Counted from the first letter of the stretch, positions 43,870-53,706 are shown. The stretch is 64,000 nt of DNA from Nostoc sp. ATCC 53789 (GCF_009873495.1 NZ_CP046703.1:2542001-2606000), one strand, 5' to 3'. The notes: generated by a model not told the origin, from the sequence alone. Program-made: numbers and translations.

Positions 43870-46038
43870 TTACATTGATAAAAACTTTAAATGCTCTCCT
43901 TGCTGAGAGAGGAAAGTCTCAATATCACCTTGTATTTGTACCTGACCTTTATCTAGTAGTACAATCCAATCGGCTCGATTAATTACGCTGGGACGATGGG
44001 TAATCAAAATAGTAGTTTTGCCTTCTCGGTATTCCAAAAGCCTGTCTAGTACGTGAGATTCGCTGACTGGATCGAGTCCAGCTGTTGCTTCGTCTAAAAT
44101 CAGTACAGGTGGATTGGTAAGGATGCCTCTAGCGATCGCTAATCGTTGTCTTTGTCCACCAGAGAGATTCGCCCCAAATTCCCCTAAAACTGTTTGATAC
44201 TGATTCGGAAGTTGACTGATAAACTCATCTGCATCCGCTATCTGGCAAGCTTTGACAATTTCCTCAAAGGAAATATAAGGTGTTCCTAAGCGGAAGTTTT
44301 CTAAAATTGAGCGACTCCAAAAATGAGGTTCTTGAGGTACATAGACTACTTGTTGCCGCAAACAATCCAGGGAAAGGTCGTTGATGTTATAGAAACCAAT
44401 GCGAATATTGCCAGAATTAGGCTGATATAAGCCTGCAATCACTTTCGCTAAAGTACTTTTACCACAACCTGACTTACCAATCAAAGCGATCGCTTTCCCT
44501 CCAGGAAGTTTGAGAGAAAAATCTTCTAATAAGTCAACTCTGCCAGCATGGTGAAATTGGACATGGGAACAGCGAATGTCTGCATCACTAGAAATTTGAA
44601 CAACCGGCTTTTGGCTACCTCCGACTACTTCCGGTGTTGCATCGATAACTTCCAGAAGGCGAGAAATTGCTGTTTGAGAGCGAAAATATTCATCTACTAA
44701 GCCAACCACTGAGTTAATTAAAGCCAGAACATTGAACTGTAAGGCGTTAAAAGCCAGCATTTGACCAATGCTTAATTCCCCATTAATCACCAAGATACTT
44801 CCTAGACCAAGCAAAATCACGCCACCAAGGGTAGCTATAAGTTTGCTAATAGTACCGTTGATAATACCGATTTGGATGGTGCTAAAAGTCAGGTTAGCAA
44901 GGCGGCCAAAGCGGCTTTGAAATTCATCCCAAAATTGCGGAGCGGCATTTGTAGTTTTGATTACCTGTGCGCCCTTAAATGTTTCCACCAAAACACCTTG
45001 ATTCTCCGTCCCTAAAACTAAGAGACTGCGGGTTTTTTGTTGGAGGATAGGTAAAAAAGGTAGGGTCGAGAGGGTAATTAACCCAGCAAAAACGATGACT
45101 GCCATTGTCAGTTTCCAACTGTAAAACAGCATCAAGCAAAAAGAAACCACAGCAACAAAAAACTGGCTAGGTAAAAGAACTACAATTTGCGATACCAACT
45201 GGTTGATGTCGTTGATATCTCGCAGACGGCTAGTGATTTCACCACTACGACGGGCTTCGTAGTAATTTAAAGGCAATTGGAGAATTTTTCGCCCAAATTC
45301 CAAGACTAATCCTAATTGCAATCGCTGCCCAAAATGAGCAATCATAATCGCTTGCAATAGTTGCAAAGTACTGCCGAATAAGCTCATAACTACAACGGCT
45401 GAGATCACAACAGTGAGTAACTGGGTATCTCCGCGCACAAGTACATCGTCTGTAAGCAGTTGGATCAAGACGGGAGTACCTAGAGCCAACAGACCTAAGA
45501 CAATGTTGATTGTTAAAACTTGAGTTAGCAGTCCACGATAAGGCAAGATGCGTACTAAAAAGCGGCTTAAGCCACCTTTTGCTTCTTCTGTGGGCTGCTC
45601 AAAAAAGCGGACTGGATCTGGCTCTAGTAAGAGCATCACCCCATTCCAAGCTTCTGTTAACTCTTCTCGGTTAATATAACGGATACCTACAGCTGGATCG
45701 GCAATGACGTACTTATTGCCGCGCTTGGTGTATAAAACAACCCAATGATAACCCCGCCAATGAATAATTGCTGGTAGATTGATTTCTGTGATTCTATCTA
45801 TGATCGCAGGTGAAGCTTTCACTGCCCTGGCATTAAAACCGAGAGTCTCAGATCCACGCTTTAAACCCAGCAAAGTTGTTCCTAGCTGTCCAGTCCCAAC
45901 GGCATCTCGACTGCGATTTATGCTTAAAAAACGTCCGTGATGTTTGCAAATTGAAGCAAGGCTGGCGGCTCCACAGTCTTCTTCACTCAACTGCAAAACA
46001 CACTGGTAATTTTTATGGAGTTTGAATAGATCGAACAT
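43870..46038 (-). CDS. C39-peptidase ABC transporter (bacteriocin exporter)
   Basis: A 722-residue PCAT-type exporter. The N-terminal C39 peptidase has catalytic Cys22 in LSEEDCGAASLASI, His98 in RGYHWVVLY and Asp114 in IADPAVG. Six hydrophobic segments span about 165-440. The nucleotide-binding domain has Walker A GKSGCGKST near 517, signature LSGGQRQRLAIA near 620 and Walker B VLILDEATAGLDP near 640. Such proteins cut the leader after the double Gly and export the core. hlyD is 25 bases upstream and a precursor gene 30 bases downstream. Confidence 0.95.
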   Translation of the reverse strand: MFDLFKLHKNYQCVLQLSEEDCGAASLASICKHHGRFLSINRSRDAVGTGQLGTTLLGLKRGSETLGFNARAVKASPAIIDRITEINLPAIIHWRGYHWVVLYTKRGNKYVIADPAVGIRYINREELTEAWNGVMLLLEPDPVRFFEQPTEEAKGGLSRFLVRILPYRGLLTQVLTINIVLGLLALGTPVLIQLLTDDVLVRGDTQLLTVVISAVVVMSLFGSTLQLLQAIMIAHFGQRLQLGLVLEFGRKILQLPLNYYEARRSGEITSRLRDINDINQLVSQIVVLLPSQFFVAVVSFCLMLFYSWKLTMAVIVFAGLITLSTLPFLPILQQKTRSLLVLGTENQGVLVETFKGAQVIKTTNAAPQFWDEFQSRFGRLANLTFSTIQIGIINGTISKLIATLGGVILLGLGSILVINGELSIGQMLAFNALQFNVLALINSVVGLVDEYFRSQTAISRLLEVIDATPEVVGGSQKPVVQISSDADIRCSHVQFHHAGRVDLLEDFSLKLPGGKAIALIGKSGCGKSTLAKVIAGLYQPNSGNIRIGFYNINDLSLDCLRQQVVYVPQEPHFWSRSILENFRLGTPYISFEEIVKACQIADADEFISQLPNQYQTVLGEFGANLSGGQRQRLAIARGILTNPPVLILDEATAGLDPVSESHVLDRLLEYREGKTTILITHRPSVINRADWIVLLDKGQVQIQGDIETFLSQQGEHLKFLSM

Positions 46039-46063
46039 GGTTACAGACCTATTAAATTAGTGA

Positions 46064-47578
46064 TTAAAAATTTGTGATGAATCTGGCTTTGCGGAGAATG
46101 AACTGAAGCACCGTTTCTCGGCGGGAAATTATATCAGCCCTACCTTCCATACCCGCTTTCAGATGACACTGGCGATCGCTTCTACTCAAATATGAAGTTT
46201 GTGGCTCAATAGTTACTTCATAAGCAACTACCTGGGCTTGGGTTACACCTGAATTGACATTGCTTTTTACAGGTAAAGCATCTGGTGCAACTGTTTTGAC
46301 AGTTCCTTTGAGAGTGCCGTAGTCTGGATAGGGACAAGCAGAAACTTGCATCTGAACTTTTTGGCCTGCTTTTACCTTGTCAATATCTTGAGCCGGCACA
46401 CGAGCTTTAACTACTAAAGAAGCGTTGAGAGGAGCAATCTGAGCGATCGCTTCACTTGGTTGCACTACTTGTCCTGGGTTGCGAAGATTCAATTGCAGCA
46501 ATGTTCCGGCGATTGGCGATCGAATCACACTCAAATTCAAGTCGGTTTGAACCTGTTGCAAATCTTTGCTGCTACTAGCGAGTTGCTTTTGGAGTTCAAG
46601 GCGCTGCTGGAGTAAAGTTTCTCGTTCTTTTTTCAAAGCGGCTAAAGTAGCCTCACCTCTAGCCTGTTCTTGCTTAATCCGTTCAGATGCCACTATTACA
46701 GCCGCATTACTGGCATTAATCGCGGTTTTAGCTTTTTCTAAATTCGTTTGCGCGATATTTAGGGCTTGTTCTTTGTCCTCCAAAAGATTTTTAACACTAA
46801 CTTTAGCTTCTTCTAGCTTTGCCTGAGCAGATATAACCGCTTGTTCTTTTTCCTCAAACAGATTGCGAGAAACCGATCCCGATGCGACTATCGGCTGCAA
46901 TCGGTCACGTTGCACCTTGGCTACTTTCAAAGCTGCTTCTGCTTCTTGTACAGTTGCCGTTAAAACTTTTTCCCGTAGTAAGCGATCGCGTTGTACCTTA
47001 GCTAAGATTAAAGCTGCTTGTGCTTGTGTCATATCAGCCGCAGCCTTAACTTGCTGATCTTGATAGTTGCGTTGCGTCCCATCTAATTCAGCTTGTGCAG
47101 CAATAATCGTGCGGTTGGTTAAGTTTGTCTGAGCTGCAATCTGAGCATCGATTTCACCCAGTTGAGCATCAATTTGACTTTGTTGTAATTTACCTTGCTG
47201 AATACTACTTTCTAGTTGACTCTTTTGAGTCTGAAGGCGGGAATTATCAATTTGAGCGATCGCTTGTCCCTGAGTCACCACCTGATTTTCTTGAATATCA
47301 ATGTTTTGAACGGTTCCGGCCATAGCAGACTGAACAACCCGTAGTTCTCCTACAGGTCGAATACTTGCCGGAACTTTGACCGTGACATTGTAACTGAGAA
47401 TAGATGTAAGAGCGATCGCAGCCACAAAGGTAGCAACTAAAACTCCTCCGCCAATGTTAGTCCATTTGCTGAGATGGGGAAGAAACTCGTTAACATCAAC
47501 TACATGGAGTTGTTCTGGATTGGGTTCATTAAACCTATTTCCAAAATAGTTTTCCTCGCGGGCTAAGAAGTTCGCCAT
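46064..47578 (-). CDS. HlyD-family secretion adaptor
   Basis: A 504-residue membrane fusion protein. One transmembrane helix lies at about residues 40-65. A biotinyl-lipoyl-like half domain comes next (GTVQNIDIQENQVVTQGQAI near 100). A long coiled-coil hairpin from about 120 to 345 is rich in Ala, Gln, Glu and Lys. The second lipoyl half (IRSPIAGTLLQLNLRNPGQV) and beta-barrel region lead to the C-terminus with CPYPDYGTLKGTV. It bridges the ABC exporter to an outer-membrane TolC-type channel, which is not in the window. It is first in the operon with the C39 transporter. Confidence 0.92.
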   Translation of the reverse strand: MANFLAREENYFGNRFNEPNPEQLHVVDVNEFLPHLSKWTNIGGGVLVATFVAAIALTSILSYNVTVKVPASIRPVGELRVVQSAMAGTVQNIDIQENQVVTQGQAIAQIDNSRLQTQKSQLESSIQQGKLQQSQIDAQLGEIDAQIAAQTNLTNRTIIAAQAELDGTQRNYQDQQVKAAADMTQAQAALILAKVQRDRLLREKVLTATVQEAEAALKVAKVQRDRLQPIVASGSVSRNLFEEKEQAVISAQAKLEEAKVSVKNLLEDKEQALNIAQTNLEKAKTAINASNAAVIVASERIKQEQARGEATLAALKKERETLLQQRLELQKQLASSSKDLQQVQTDLNLSVIRSPIAGTLLQLNLRNPGQVVQPSEAIAQIAPLNASLVVKARVPAQDIDKVKAGQKVQMQVSACPYPDYGTLKGTVKTVAPDALPVKSNVNSGVTQAQVVAYEVTIEPQTSYLSRSDRQCHLKAGMEGRADIISRRETVLQFILRKARFITNF

Positions 47579-47661
47579 ATTACATAATTTTTTGAAATGT
47601 ATACACCAAAAGCTCAGATTTATTTAATATCAACCCCAATTTTTTTGCTGCAAAGCTGGTT

Positions 47662-47825
47662 AAACCTCATCTATGTTGAAATCAAGAGTTTTTCAAAAGA
47701 TATATTTATTGATGTAGGTTGGGTGGAGTAAAACGCAACCCAACATTACCACCAAATTTTATGTTGGGTTACGCGATCGCTGCACCCAACCTACAAAACT
47801 ACGGTTCTCAAGATAGACGAGGTTT
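47662..47825. mobile_element. MITE-like element, copy 1
   Basis: A 164-bp element with imperfect terminal inverted repeats AAACCTCATCTATGTTGA (left) and, read inverted, AAACCTCGTCTATCTTGA (right). Inside are GTAGGTTGGGTGGAG, ACGCAACCCAACATTACCACC and a shorter inverse GGGTTACGCGATCGC. A longer copy in the opposite orientation is at 56261-56528. It lies upstream of hlyD. Confidence 0.7.
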
Positions 47826-48992
47826 ATATTGCATAACTTGATTGCAAATCAGATGCCACAAAAAATATATCTTTGGTGATATGCCACAGGGTATAATCAA
47901 GAATTAAAGTCTATGTTAATCTTGCCAAGATTAATCAGATAGCTAATCACAGATTCGGCTTGTAAGTTAATCACAATGTGAAATGGACTATCAGCAGGAG
48001 TGTTTGCCAAATTAAAGAATGAAAAAGTAACATATACTGCTAAAAATTCCCAGCATAATGTTTTCCGATTGTCTATAATTAGTAAAAGGGGAAGAGAAAG
48101 ATATGCACGACAAGATAAGCGAATTTATCTTTCTCAAGATTCAAACGCGGCCAACGCGGTAAAGAATACAGAGGAGAACGCTCAAACTCCCTCAAAGTCC
48201 TCACTTACGTTGAGCGAGTTACAATAAACTCCTCTGTCCCCCTTTTTTATTTATAAACAAAGCAATCTTATACCAATTTAATGTGAAGTTGCACATATCT
48301 TGATCCCCCTAAATCCCCCTTAAAAAGGGGGACTTTGATGGATGTTTTTCCGGTTCCCCCCTTATTAAGGGGAGCCAGCGCGGTCTTCTCCCAAGGGGAG
48401 ACGCTAAAAGCGATGGGGTCTCCCCAAGTGGAGCGACTGGCGTGGGCTAGGGGGGATCGAATTCTATGCAGCTTCATAAAAAATTGGTATTAACTACAAA
48501 TCTCCACCCTGAATCTAGATGTTTGGTTTCTGTGCAGAGTCAAATAACAGGCAAGTATTGAAATTACTTATTGGATTTCTGGTCAGGTAATAAAGATAGT
48601 AAAAAAACAAGTTTTACAAAAAATAGATTCACTCTTAGATGCTTGAAAACCTTAACTCACAATGTTCTCGTTGATACTCTTTTCGCCGAGGATTTTGATA
48701 GATGATGAAGATGTACAATATCTATCGGCTAAGTAGGGAAAACTCAAATTTTCTAGATTATCCAGCACCACCACAATGATAAAATTGGTGGTGCTGTGTA
48801 GTGAAAGTAGACAGGTAGTCTTTGTAATAATCAGCTACTCGGTTCAAAGTTAGAGATGGATTTAAGCTAAGAGAAGTCAGAAAAAGCAAAAATTTACAAT
48901 AAATATTTTTGACGTTTTATTTTTTGCTTTCTTTTCTTTCTCTGCCTAAATTTATCAAATACTCTGATTATGTAATAGCTAATTTTTGCAAA
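47826..48992. other. intergenic region of the peptide locus
   Basis: About 1.2 kb between the HlyD gene region and the distal precursor. It holds a second MITE-like element at 48270-48490. A 75-codon frame from GTG 48000 is Lys/Arg- and Ser-rich and has weak support. No modification enzyme gene is present. Confidence 0.6.
48270..48490. mobile_element. MITE-like element with CCCCCTAAAT interior
   Basis: Ends ATACCAATTTAATGTGAAG (48270) and, inverted, ATACCAATTTTTTATGAAG (ending 48490) are imperfect terminal repeats. The interior holds GATCCCCCTAAATCCCCC, AAAAAGGGGGA and AAGGGGAGCC hairpins typical of dispersed Nostoc repeats. No coding capacity is seen. Confidence 0.7.
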
Positions 48993-49280
48993 TTAACTGG
49001 TGAACGGATTTGTTATACCGGGCAAGGTAGGTATTCCGGGTACAGCTGCTAGACCACCTAATTGTAAGTTCTGTACTGCTGATGTTTGAACACCATCATT
49101 TGAACCTTTACTGTTAGCTTCGCTGCCTTGAGGACCAGACCTACTCGTTCCGTCTAACCTTGTAAGTCTTCTAGCGAAATTGCTCTGATTTCTCTGAGAG
49201 TCTACACCGCCAGCGAGTAGCTCTTGTTGTTCATTAAATAACTCGACAAACAACTCAGATGTGTTGATTTGATATGACAT
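48993..49280 (-). CDS. double-glycine leader peptide, Ser/Asn/Gly-rich core
   Basis: A 95-residue precursor from the ATG at 49280. An in-frame ATG five codons upstream would place the start inside the conserved GTGAGG ribosome-binding site. The 25-residue leader begins MSYQIN and continues TSELFVELFNEQQELLAGG. The 70-residue core starts VDSQRNQSNFARRLTR, is rich in Ser, Asn and Gly in the middle and becomes hydrophobic at the end (LQLGGLAAVPGIPTLPGI). It is 1.4 kb upstream of hlyD on the same strand, separated by MITE-like elements, so it is probably a separate transcript using the same exporter. Confidence 0.78.
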   Translation of the reverse strand: MSYQINTSELFVELFNEQQELLAGGVDSQRNQSNFARRLTRLDGTSRSGPQGSEANSKGSNDGVQTSAVQNLQLGGLAAVPGIPTLPGITNPFTS

Positions 49281-49303
49281 GATTGTTAGCCTCACTTACG
49301 AAA

Positions 49304-49323
49304 TTAGGTATGTGACTACCTAA
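49304..49323 (-). promoter_or_regulatory. hairpin in leader of distal precursor gene
   Basis: TTAGGTA-tgtgac-TACCTAA, a perfect 7-bp stem, lies 23 bases upstream of the start codon at 49280. The sequence between hairpin and start, CGTAAGTGAGGCTAACAATC, is close to that before the gene at 42951-43199. Confidence 0.5.
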
Positions 49324-49809
49324 GACCCAACTATAGGCATTGTTTGTCATGATTTCATAAACCTGAAGACATAAAACCAAATTGTATTTTTGTTTCTTAA
49401 GGTAGATATAAAATCTTTAATTTTTTTTAGATATAGCAATGCCATAGAGCAAGAATGGTCAATATTTGCTATTTTCAAACTGATTTCAAGTATTTGAACA
49501 TATATTTATAAACTTGGCATATCTAAAACCACTACTTTGACATCATGAGTGGGAAAACATTAATAAGTTTTACTTAAGTCTTTGGAACTAATACATAAGC
49601 AGTTTTGACAAATAGACAACCTGTCGTAACGAATGCATAATATCAGGCTTTTCAAGTGGAAAATAAGCTCAGTAAGTTCTAGAGCGGTAAAGCAAGAAAG
49701 AACGCCGCAATGGCCAAACCGTCGTTAACCGCTCAAAACTATTGGCAAATCCCTCAAAAACTTGGGTATTGTTTTAAACTCTAAGTTACTATAGTTAACT
49801 TTAAAAACT
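49324..49809. other. intergenic between precursor gene and glcD
   Basis: About 490 bases of AT-rich DNA with divergent promoters expected. No gene or RNA is recognised. Confidence 0.5.
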
Positions 49810-51282
49810 ATGCTGACCCAAGATAAAAAACAACACAACTGGAAACCTATTATCAAAGCATTCGAGGTTGTCCTTGGCAAAAATGGCGTAGTGCAACGCC
49901 GCGAAGAACTTATTACTTATGAATGTGATGGTTTAACTGGCTATCGCCAACGCCCGGCTGTAGTGGTATTACCTAGAACAACAGAACAAGTTGCCCAAGT
50001 AGTAAAGATATGCAATCAATATTCTATCCCCTTCATCGCACGCGGTTCTGGCACTGGTCTATCTGGCGGTGCTTTACCAGTGGAAGACTCTGTTTTGATT
50101 GTCACTTCCTTAATGCGGCAAATCATCAGCATTGATTTGGAAAATCAACGCACAATTGTTCAACCAGGCGTGATTAATAGTTGGGTAACACAAGCCGTTA
50201 GTGGTGCTGGTTTTTACTACGCTCCTGACCCATCTAGCCAAATTATCTGCTCTATTGGGGGCAACATTGCTGAAAACTCTGGTGGCGTACATTGTCTTAA
50301 ATATGGTGTCACCACTAACCACGTTTTAGGATTAAAAATTGTCACGCCAGAAGGAGAAATTGTCGATTTAGGTGGACAAATCCCCGAAATGCCTGGTTAT
50401 GATTTAACGGGTGTGTTTGTTGGTTCTGAAGGCACTTTAGGTATAGCCACAGAAATTACTTTACGAATTCTCAAAAGTGCAGAATCAATTTGCGTACTAT
50501 TGGCAGATTTTACCAGTATTGAAGCTGCCGGAGCAACTGTTTCTGATATCATCAGCGCTGGAATTATTCCTGGCGGTATGGAAATGATGGATAACTTCAG
50601 CATCAATGCAGTTGAAGATGTTGTCGCCACAAATTGTTATCCCCGTGATGCTACTGCTATTTTGCTAATCGAAATTGACGGTTTAGAAGTAGAAGTTGCA
50701 GGAAATAAGCAGCGAGTGACTGAAATTTGTAAAAAGAATGGGGCGCGAAATGTCACTTCTGCTAGTGACCCAGAAACCAGATTGAAATTATGGAAAGGAC
50801 GTAAAGCTGCTTTTGCTGCGGCTGGGCATTTAAGTCCAGATTATTATGTACAAGATGGTGTAATTCCCCGGACTCAGTTGCCTTATGTTCTGCATGAAAT
50901 TGAGGCATTAAGTGAACAATATGGTTATCGTGTTGCTAATGTATTTCATGCTGGTGATGGCAATCTTCATCCATTAATTCTTTATGATAATTCTGTGCCT
51001 GGAGCATTGGAACAAGTAGAAGAAATGGGTGGAAAAATTCTCAAGCTTTGTGTCCAAGTTGGTGGAAGTATTTCTGGTGAACATGGCATCGGTGCGGAGA
51101 AAAGGTGCTATATGCCCCAGATGTTTAGCCAAGTTGATTTAGAAACTATGCAATGGGTGCGACAAGTTTTTAATCCTAAAGGGTTAGCAAATCCTGAAAA
51201 GATATTCCCCACACCACGAACTTGTGGAGAAGCAGCAAATGCGTCTGCTGTCAAGCAATTTGAAGGTGTGGAAAGATTTTAA
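49810..51282 (+). CDS. glcD: glycolate dehydrogenase subunit GlcD-like FAD oxidase
   Basis: A 490-residue FAD-linked oxidase. The PCMH-type FAD-binding part has VVVLPRTTEQVAQVVKIC near 50, FIARGSGTGLSGGALPVE near 80 and CSIGGNIAENSGGVHCLKYG near 150. The C-terminal catalytic part has NVFHAGDGNLHPLILYD near 380 and SGEHGIGAEKRCYM near 420. In cyanobacteria GlcD-type enzymes oxidise photorespiratory glycolate to glyoxylate; D-lactate dehydrogenase is a near relative that sequence alone does not exclude. glcE and glcF are not adjacent. Confidence 0.88.
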   Translation: MLTQDKKQHNWKPIIKAFEVVLGKNGVVQRREELITYECDGLTGYRQRPAVVVLPRTTEQVAQVVKICNQYSIPFIARGSGTGLSGGALPVEDSVLIVTSLMRQIISIDLENQRTIVQPGVINSWVTQAVSGAGFYYAPDPSSQIICSIGGNIAENSGGVHCLKYGVTTNHVLGLKIVTPEGEIVDLGGQIPEMPGYDLTGVFVGSEGTLGIATEITLRILKSAESICVLLADFTSIEAAGATVSDIISAGIIPGGMEMMDNFSINAVEDVVATNCYPRDATAILLIEIDGLEVEVAGNKQRVTEICKKNGARNVTSASDPETRLKLWKGRKAAFAAAGHLSPDYYVQDGVIPRTQLPYVLHEIEALSEQYGYRVANVFHAGDGNLHPLILYDNSVPGALEQVEEMGGKILKLCVQVGGSISGEHGIGAEKRCYMPQMFSQVDLETMQWVRQVFNPKGLANPEKIFPTPRTCGEAANASAVKQFEGVERF

Positions 51283-51292
51283 GAAGAAAGAG

Positions 51293-51465
51293 TTCAGAAT
51301 TCAGGAGTCAGGAGTTAGGAATTAGAAGTTAGGAGTCAGAATTAGAGTTTGGAATTCTAATTTATTAGGTTTTGGTATCGTTAAGTATATTCATAACCAA
51401 AACTGGCTCCGTATGCTTTCAACTATTCTGAATTCTGAATTCTGAATTCTGAATTCTGAGTTATT
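51293..51465. repeat. tandem CTGAATT-type repeats, MITE-like ends
   Basis: TTCAGAATTCAGGAGTCAGG (51293) faces inverse copies of TCTGAATTC, repeated about four times near 51425-51460. The ends resemble those of the element at 38638-38888. It lies between glcD and the hydrolase gene. Confidence 0.7.
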
Positions 51466-51551
51466 AATCATCATTTCTTTACATCATCCGGAGGATTACA
51501 ACTTTATTTTGTAGTTATATATATTCCGATCGCACTAGGTCACGATTACAA

Positions 51552-52799
51552 ATGAATCGGGTTGCTCGCCGTTGTGTTTCTTACTTAATGTGTTTGGGAT
51601 TAGTAGCCACTTTAACAGTTTTTTCATTCTCTTCAGTTTCTTCACTCCCAGTTTATTCCCAAAAAATAATTCCTTTACCTACAGAAATTCGCGGCGTTTG
51701 GCTCACTAATGTTGCTAGTGGTGTACTATTTGTCCCTTGGGGTATTAACCGGGCTATAAACCAATTATCGTCCCTCAATTTTAATACAATTTATCCTGTA
51801 GTTTGGAACCGAGGACATACTTTTTATAAAAGTGCTGTAGCTGAAATGACTACAGGCTCAAATACTCAACCTTTTCTCAATTTCATGCACGGTGGACAAG
51901 ATGTTTTAACCAAGATAGTGACACTTGCCAAAAAGAAAAATTTGAGAGTCATTCCCTGGTTTGAATACGGGTTTATGACACCGCATTATTCACAATTAGC
52001 AAGGCGTTATCCCGATTGGTTAACAATTGGGCAAGAAGGTATAAAGTCTATCCAAGATGCACCACCAGAAGAAATTGATAATAGTTTAGTAAGTAAGCTG
52101 GCTTGGTTGAATCCCTTACATCCGCAAGTGCAAGAGTTTATCCGAGGGCTAATTTTGGAAGTAGTCAGGGATTATGATGTGGATGGTATTCAGATTGACG
52201 ATCATTTTGGGATGCCAGTACAGTTTGGCTACGATCGCTTCACGATTGAACTTTACCAGCAAGAACACAAAGGCAAAAGTCCTCCCATCGACCCTTTTAA
52301 CTCAGAATGGATGCGTTGGCGAGCAGACAAAATTACTGATTTTATGGCAGAACTCTATCAAGCTGTGAAGGCGGTGAAACCCAAAGTCAAAATATCCCTA
52401 TCTCCAAACTATCAAGCTTTTGCCTACAAATACTATTTGCAAGACTGGGAGAATTGGGTAAAAAAAGGTTTAGTTAATGAGTTAATTTTGCAAGTTTATC
52501 GAAATGATAAAAGCTCTTTTATCGCTCAATTAGAACAACCATCTGTGAAATTGGCTCAAAGTCTAATTCCTGTACAAATTGGTATATCAACGGGAACGGT
52601 GCGTAATCCTGTGAAAATGGGACAAGTTAGAGAACAGGTTCAAGCAGTACGCGATCGCAATTTTAATGGTATATCCTTTTTCTACTGGGAGAGTCTCTGG
52701 GGTTACATTGTACCGGAATCGCCCCAACAGCGACGCAAAGCTTTTTTTGAGATGTTTAATGCTAGAACTGTCAGACAATTCAAACCAAAAAAACTTTGA
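51552..52799 (+). CDS. GHL10-type (DUF187) glycoside hydrolase, secreted
   Basis: A 415-residue protein. Residues 9-34 form a signal peptide ending near PVYSQ. The catalytic barrel starts EIRGVWLTNVASGVLF. It has LRVIPWFEYGFMTPHYS near 137 and YDVDGIQIDDHFGMP near 210 with acidic residues at expected barrel positions, then KVKISLSPNYQAFAYKYY near 285. GHL10 enzymes act on cell-wall or other extracellular glycans; the substrate is unknown. Its TGA overlaps the ATG of the next gene by one base, implying translational coupling with the small membrane protein. Confidence 0.85.
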   Translation: MNRVARRCVSYLMCLGLVATLTVFSFSSVSSLPVYSQKIIPLPTEIRGVWLTNVASGVLFVPWGINRAINQLSSLNFNTIYPVVWNRGHTFYKSAVAEMTTGSNTQPFLNFMHGGQDVLTKIVTLAKKKNLRVIPWFEYGFMTPHYSQLARRYPDWLTIGQEGIKSIQDAPPEEIDNSLVSKLAWLNPLHPQVQEFIRGLILEVVRDYDVDGIQIDDHFGMPVQFGYDRFTIELYQQEHKGKSPPIDPFNSEWMRWRADKITDFMAELYQAVKAVKPKVKISLSPNYQAFAYKYYLQDWENWVKKGLVNELILQVYRNDKSSFIAQLEQPSVKLAQSLIPVQIGISTGTVRNPVKMGQVREQVQAVRDRNFNGISFFYWESLWGYIVPESPQQRRKAFFEMFNARTVRQFKPKKL

Positions 52800-53362
52800 T
52801 GCCATTCGCGCCGGAAAATACTAGATTTAGCTTTACACTGCTGTGGACTCTCGCTACTTGTGGCGGTTTTTTATTGAGTTTACTTTTTATTGAAGTTGGC
52901 GAGCAGCCAGATGTTGGGGTGGTAGAAGCAGCTATCGGCGGATTTGCGATCGCACTTCCTCAAGGTTGTCTTCTCAAAGAACCTGTATTTTGCATCAGGT
53001 GGATTTTGTCAAGTCTTTTGGGTTGGAGTATCATCACTGCGATCGGTATTGGTGCGGTAGGTTGGATTGTACCCAGCATTCAAATTCTTCCTTTGAGAAT
53101 CCTGTCGGGAGCGATTTATGGCGCACTTGGCGGCTTGGGAATTGGATTGACACAATGGTTAGCAATTCCCCAGCCTGTGGCGTGGCGATGGATATTTGTC
53201 TCTTCGGTAAGTTGGGCTGTTGCTGTCCCCGTGGGTTCTGCTGTGGGGATGATTTTGCACGACTTAACGCAATTATTCTTAGGCGAAGTTATAGGGTTAG
53301 CTATCACCTGGCTGATAGTTGGTATCCTCACCGGAATGAATGCTCATAAATTGCGATCGTGA
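52799..53362 (+). CDS. hypothetical membrane protein coupled to the hydrolase
   Basis: About 187 residues from the ATG at 52799, which overlaps the stop of the hydrolase by one base. Four to five Gly/Ile/Val-rich hydrophobic segments are visible (for example WTLATCGGFLLSLLFIEV and GAIYGALGGLGIGLTQWLAI). They show an internal two-fold pattern with conserved WI/WRW residues, as seen in small cyanobacterial membrane proteins of unknown function. I do not recognise the family. Coupling suggests it works in the same process, perhaps at the cell envelope. Confidence 0.7.
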   Translation: MPFAPENTRFSFTLLWTLATCGGFLLSLLFIEVGEQPDVGVVEAAIGGFAIALPQGCLLKEPVFCIRWILSSLLGWSIITAIGIGAVGWIVPSIQILPLRILSGAIYGALGGLGIGLTQWLAIPQPVAWRWIFVSSVSWAVAVPVGSAVGMILHDLTQLFLGEVIGLAITWLIVGILTGMNAHKLRS

Positions 53363-53706
53363 GTTCCCATTACCCAGCCTTGCCCCAGAAATTTATTAAG
53401 AATTGTAAAATTAATTGATATAGTATGATAATTGTACCTAAGTATATGCAAAAATCTTGGAAAACTGTTCAAAAAATCATTAGATTTGCCCTCAACTGCA
53501 AATGTATTTTCGCCTTCAAAAAGCAGGATTTGTTAAGCTGACTTCTATTAGCTTTCCTAGATTTCTGACCAGAAGTAGAGAAAGATTTAAATTTCGATGA
53601 GCAACAGCTGACAATACTTTGCTATAGGCGCTAAAGTGCATCTACTACAAGCATAACGATAAGAGAGCGCCTAGAAGAGTCAGTAATACCAGAAAGGGAC
53701 TCTCGC
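53363..53706. other. intergenic, upstream of histidine kinase
   Basis: About 340 bases with no gene recognised. The AAAGGGA before ATG 53707 is the likely ribosome-binding site. Confidence 0.5.

Noticed and set aside
48000..48227. 75-codon plus-strand frame between the MITE-like elements
   Set aside because: GTG start with weak ribosome-binding site, no family resemblance, low-complexity Lys/Ser composition, and antisense to the precursor operon direction.
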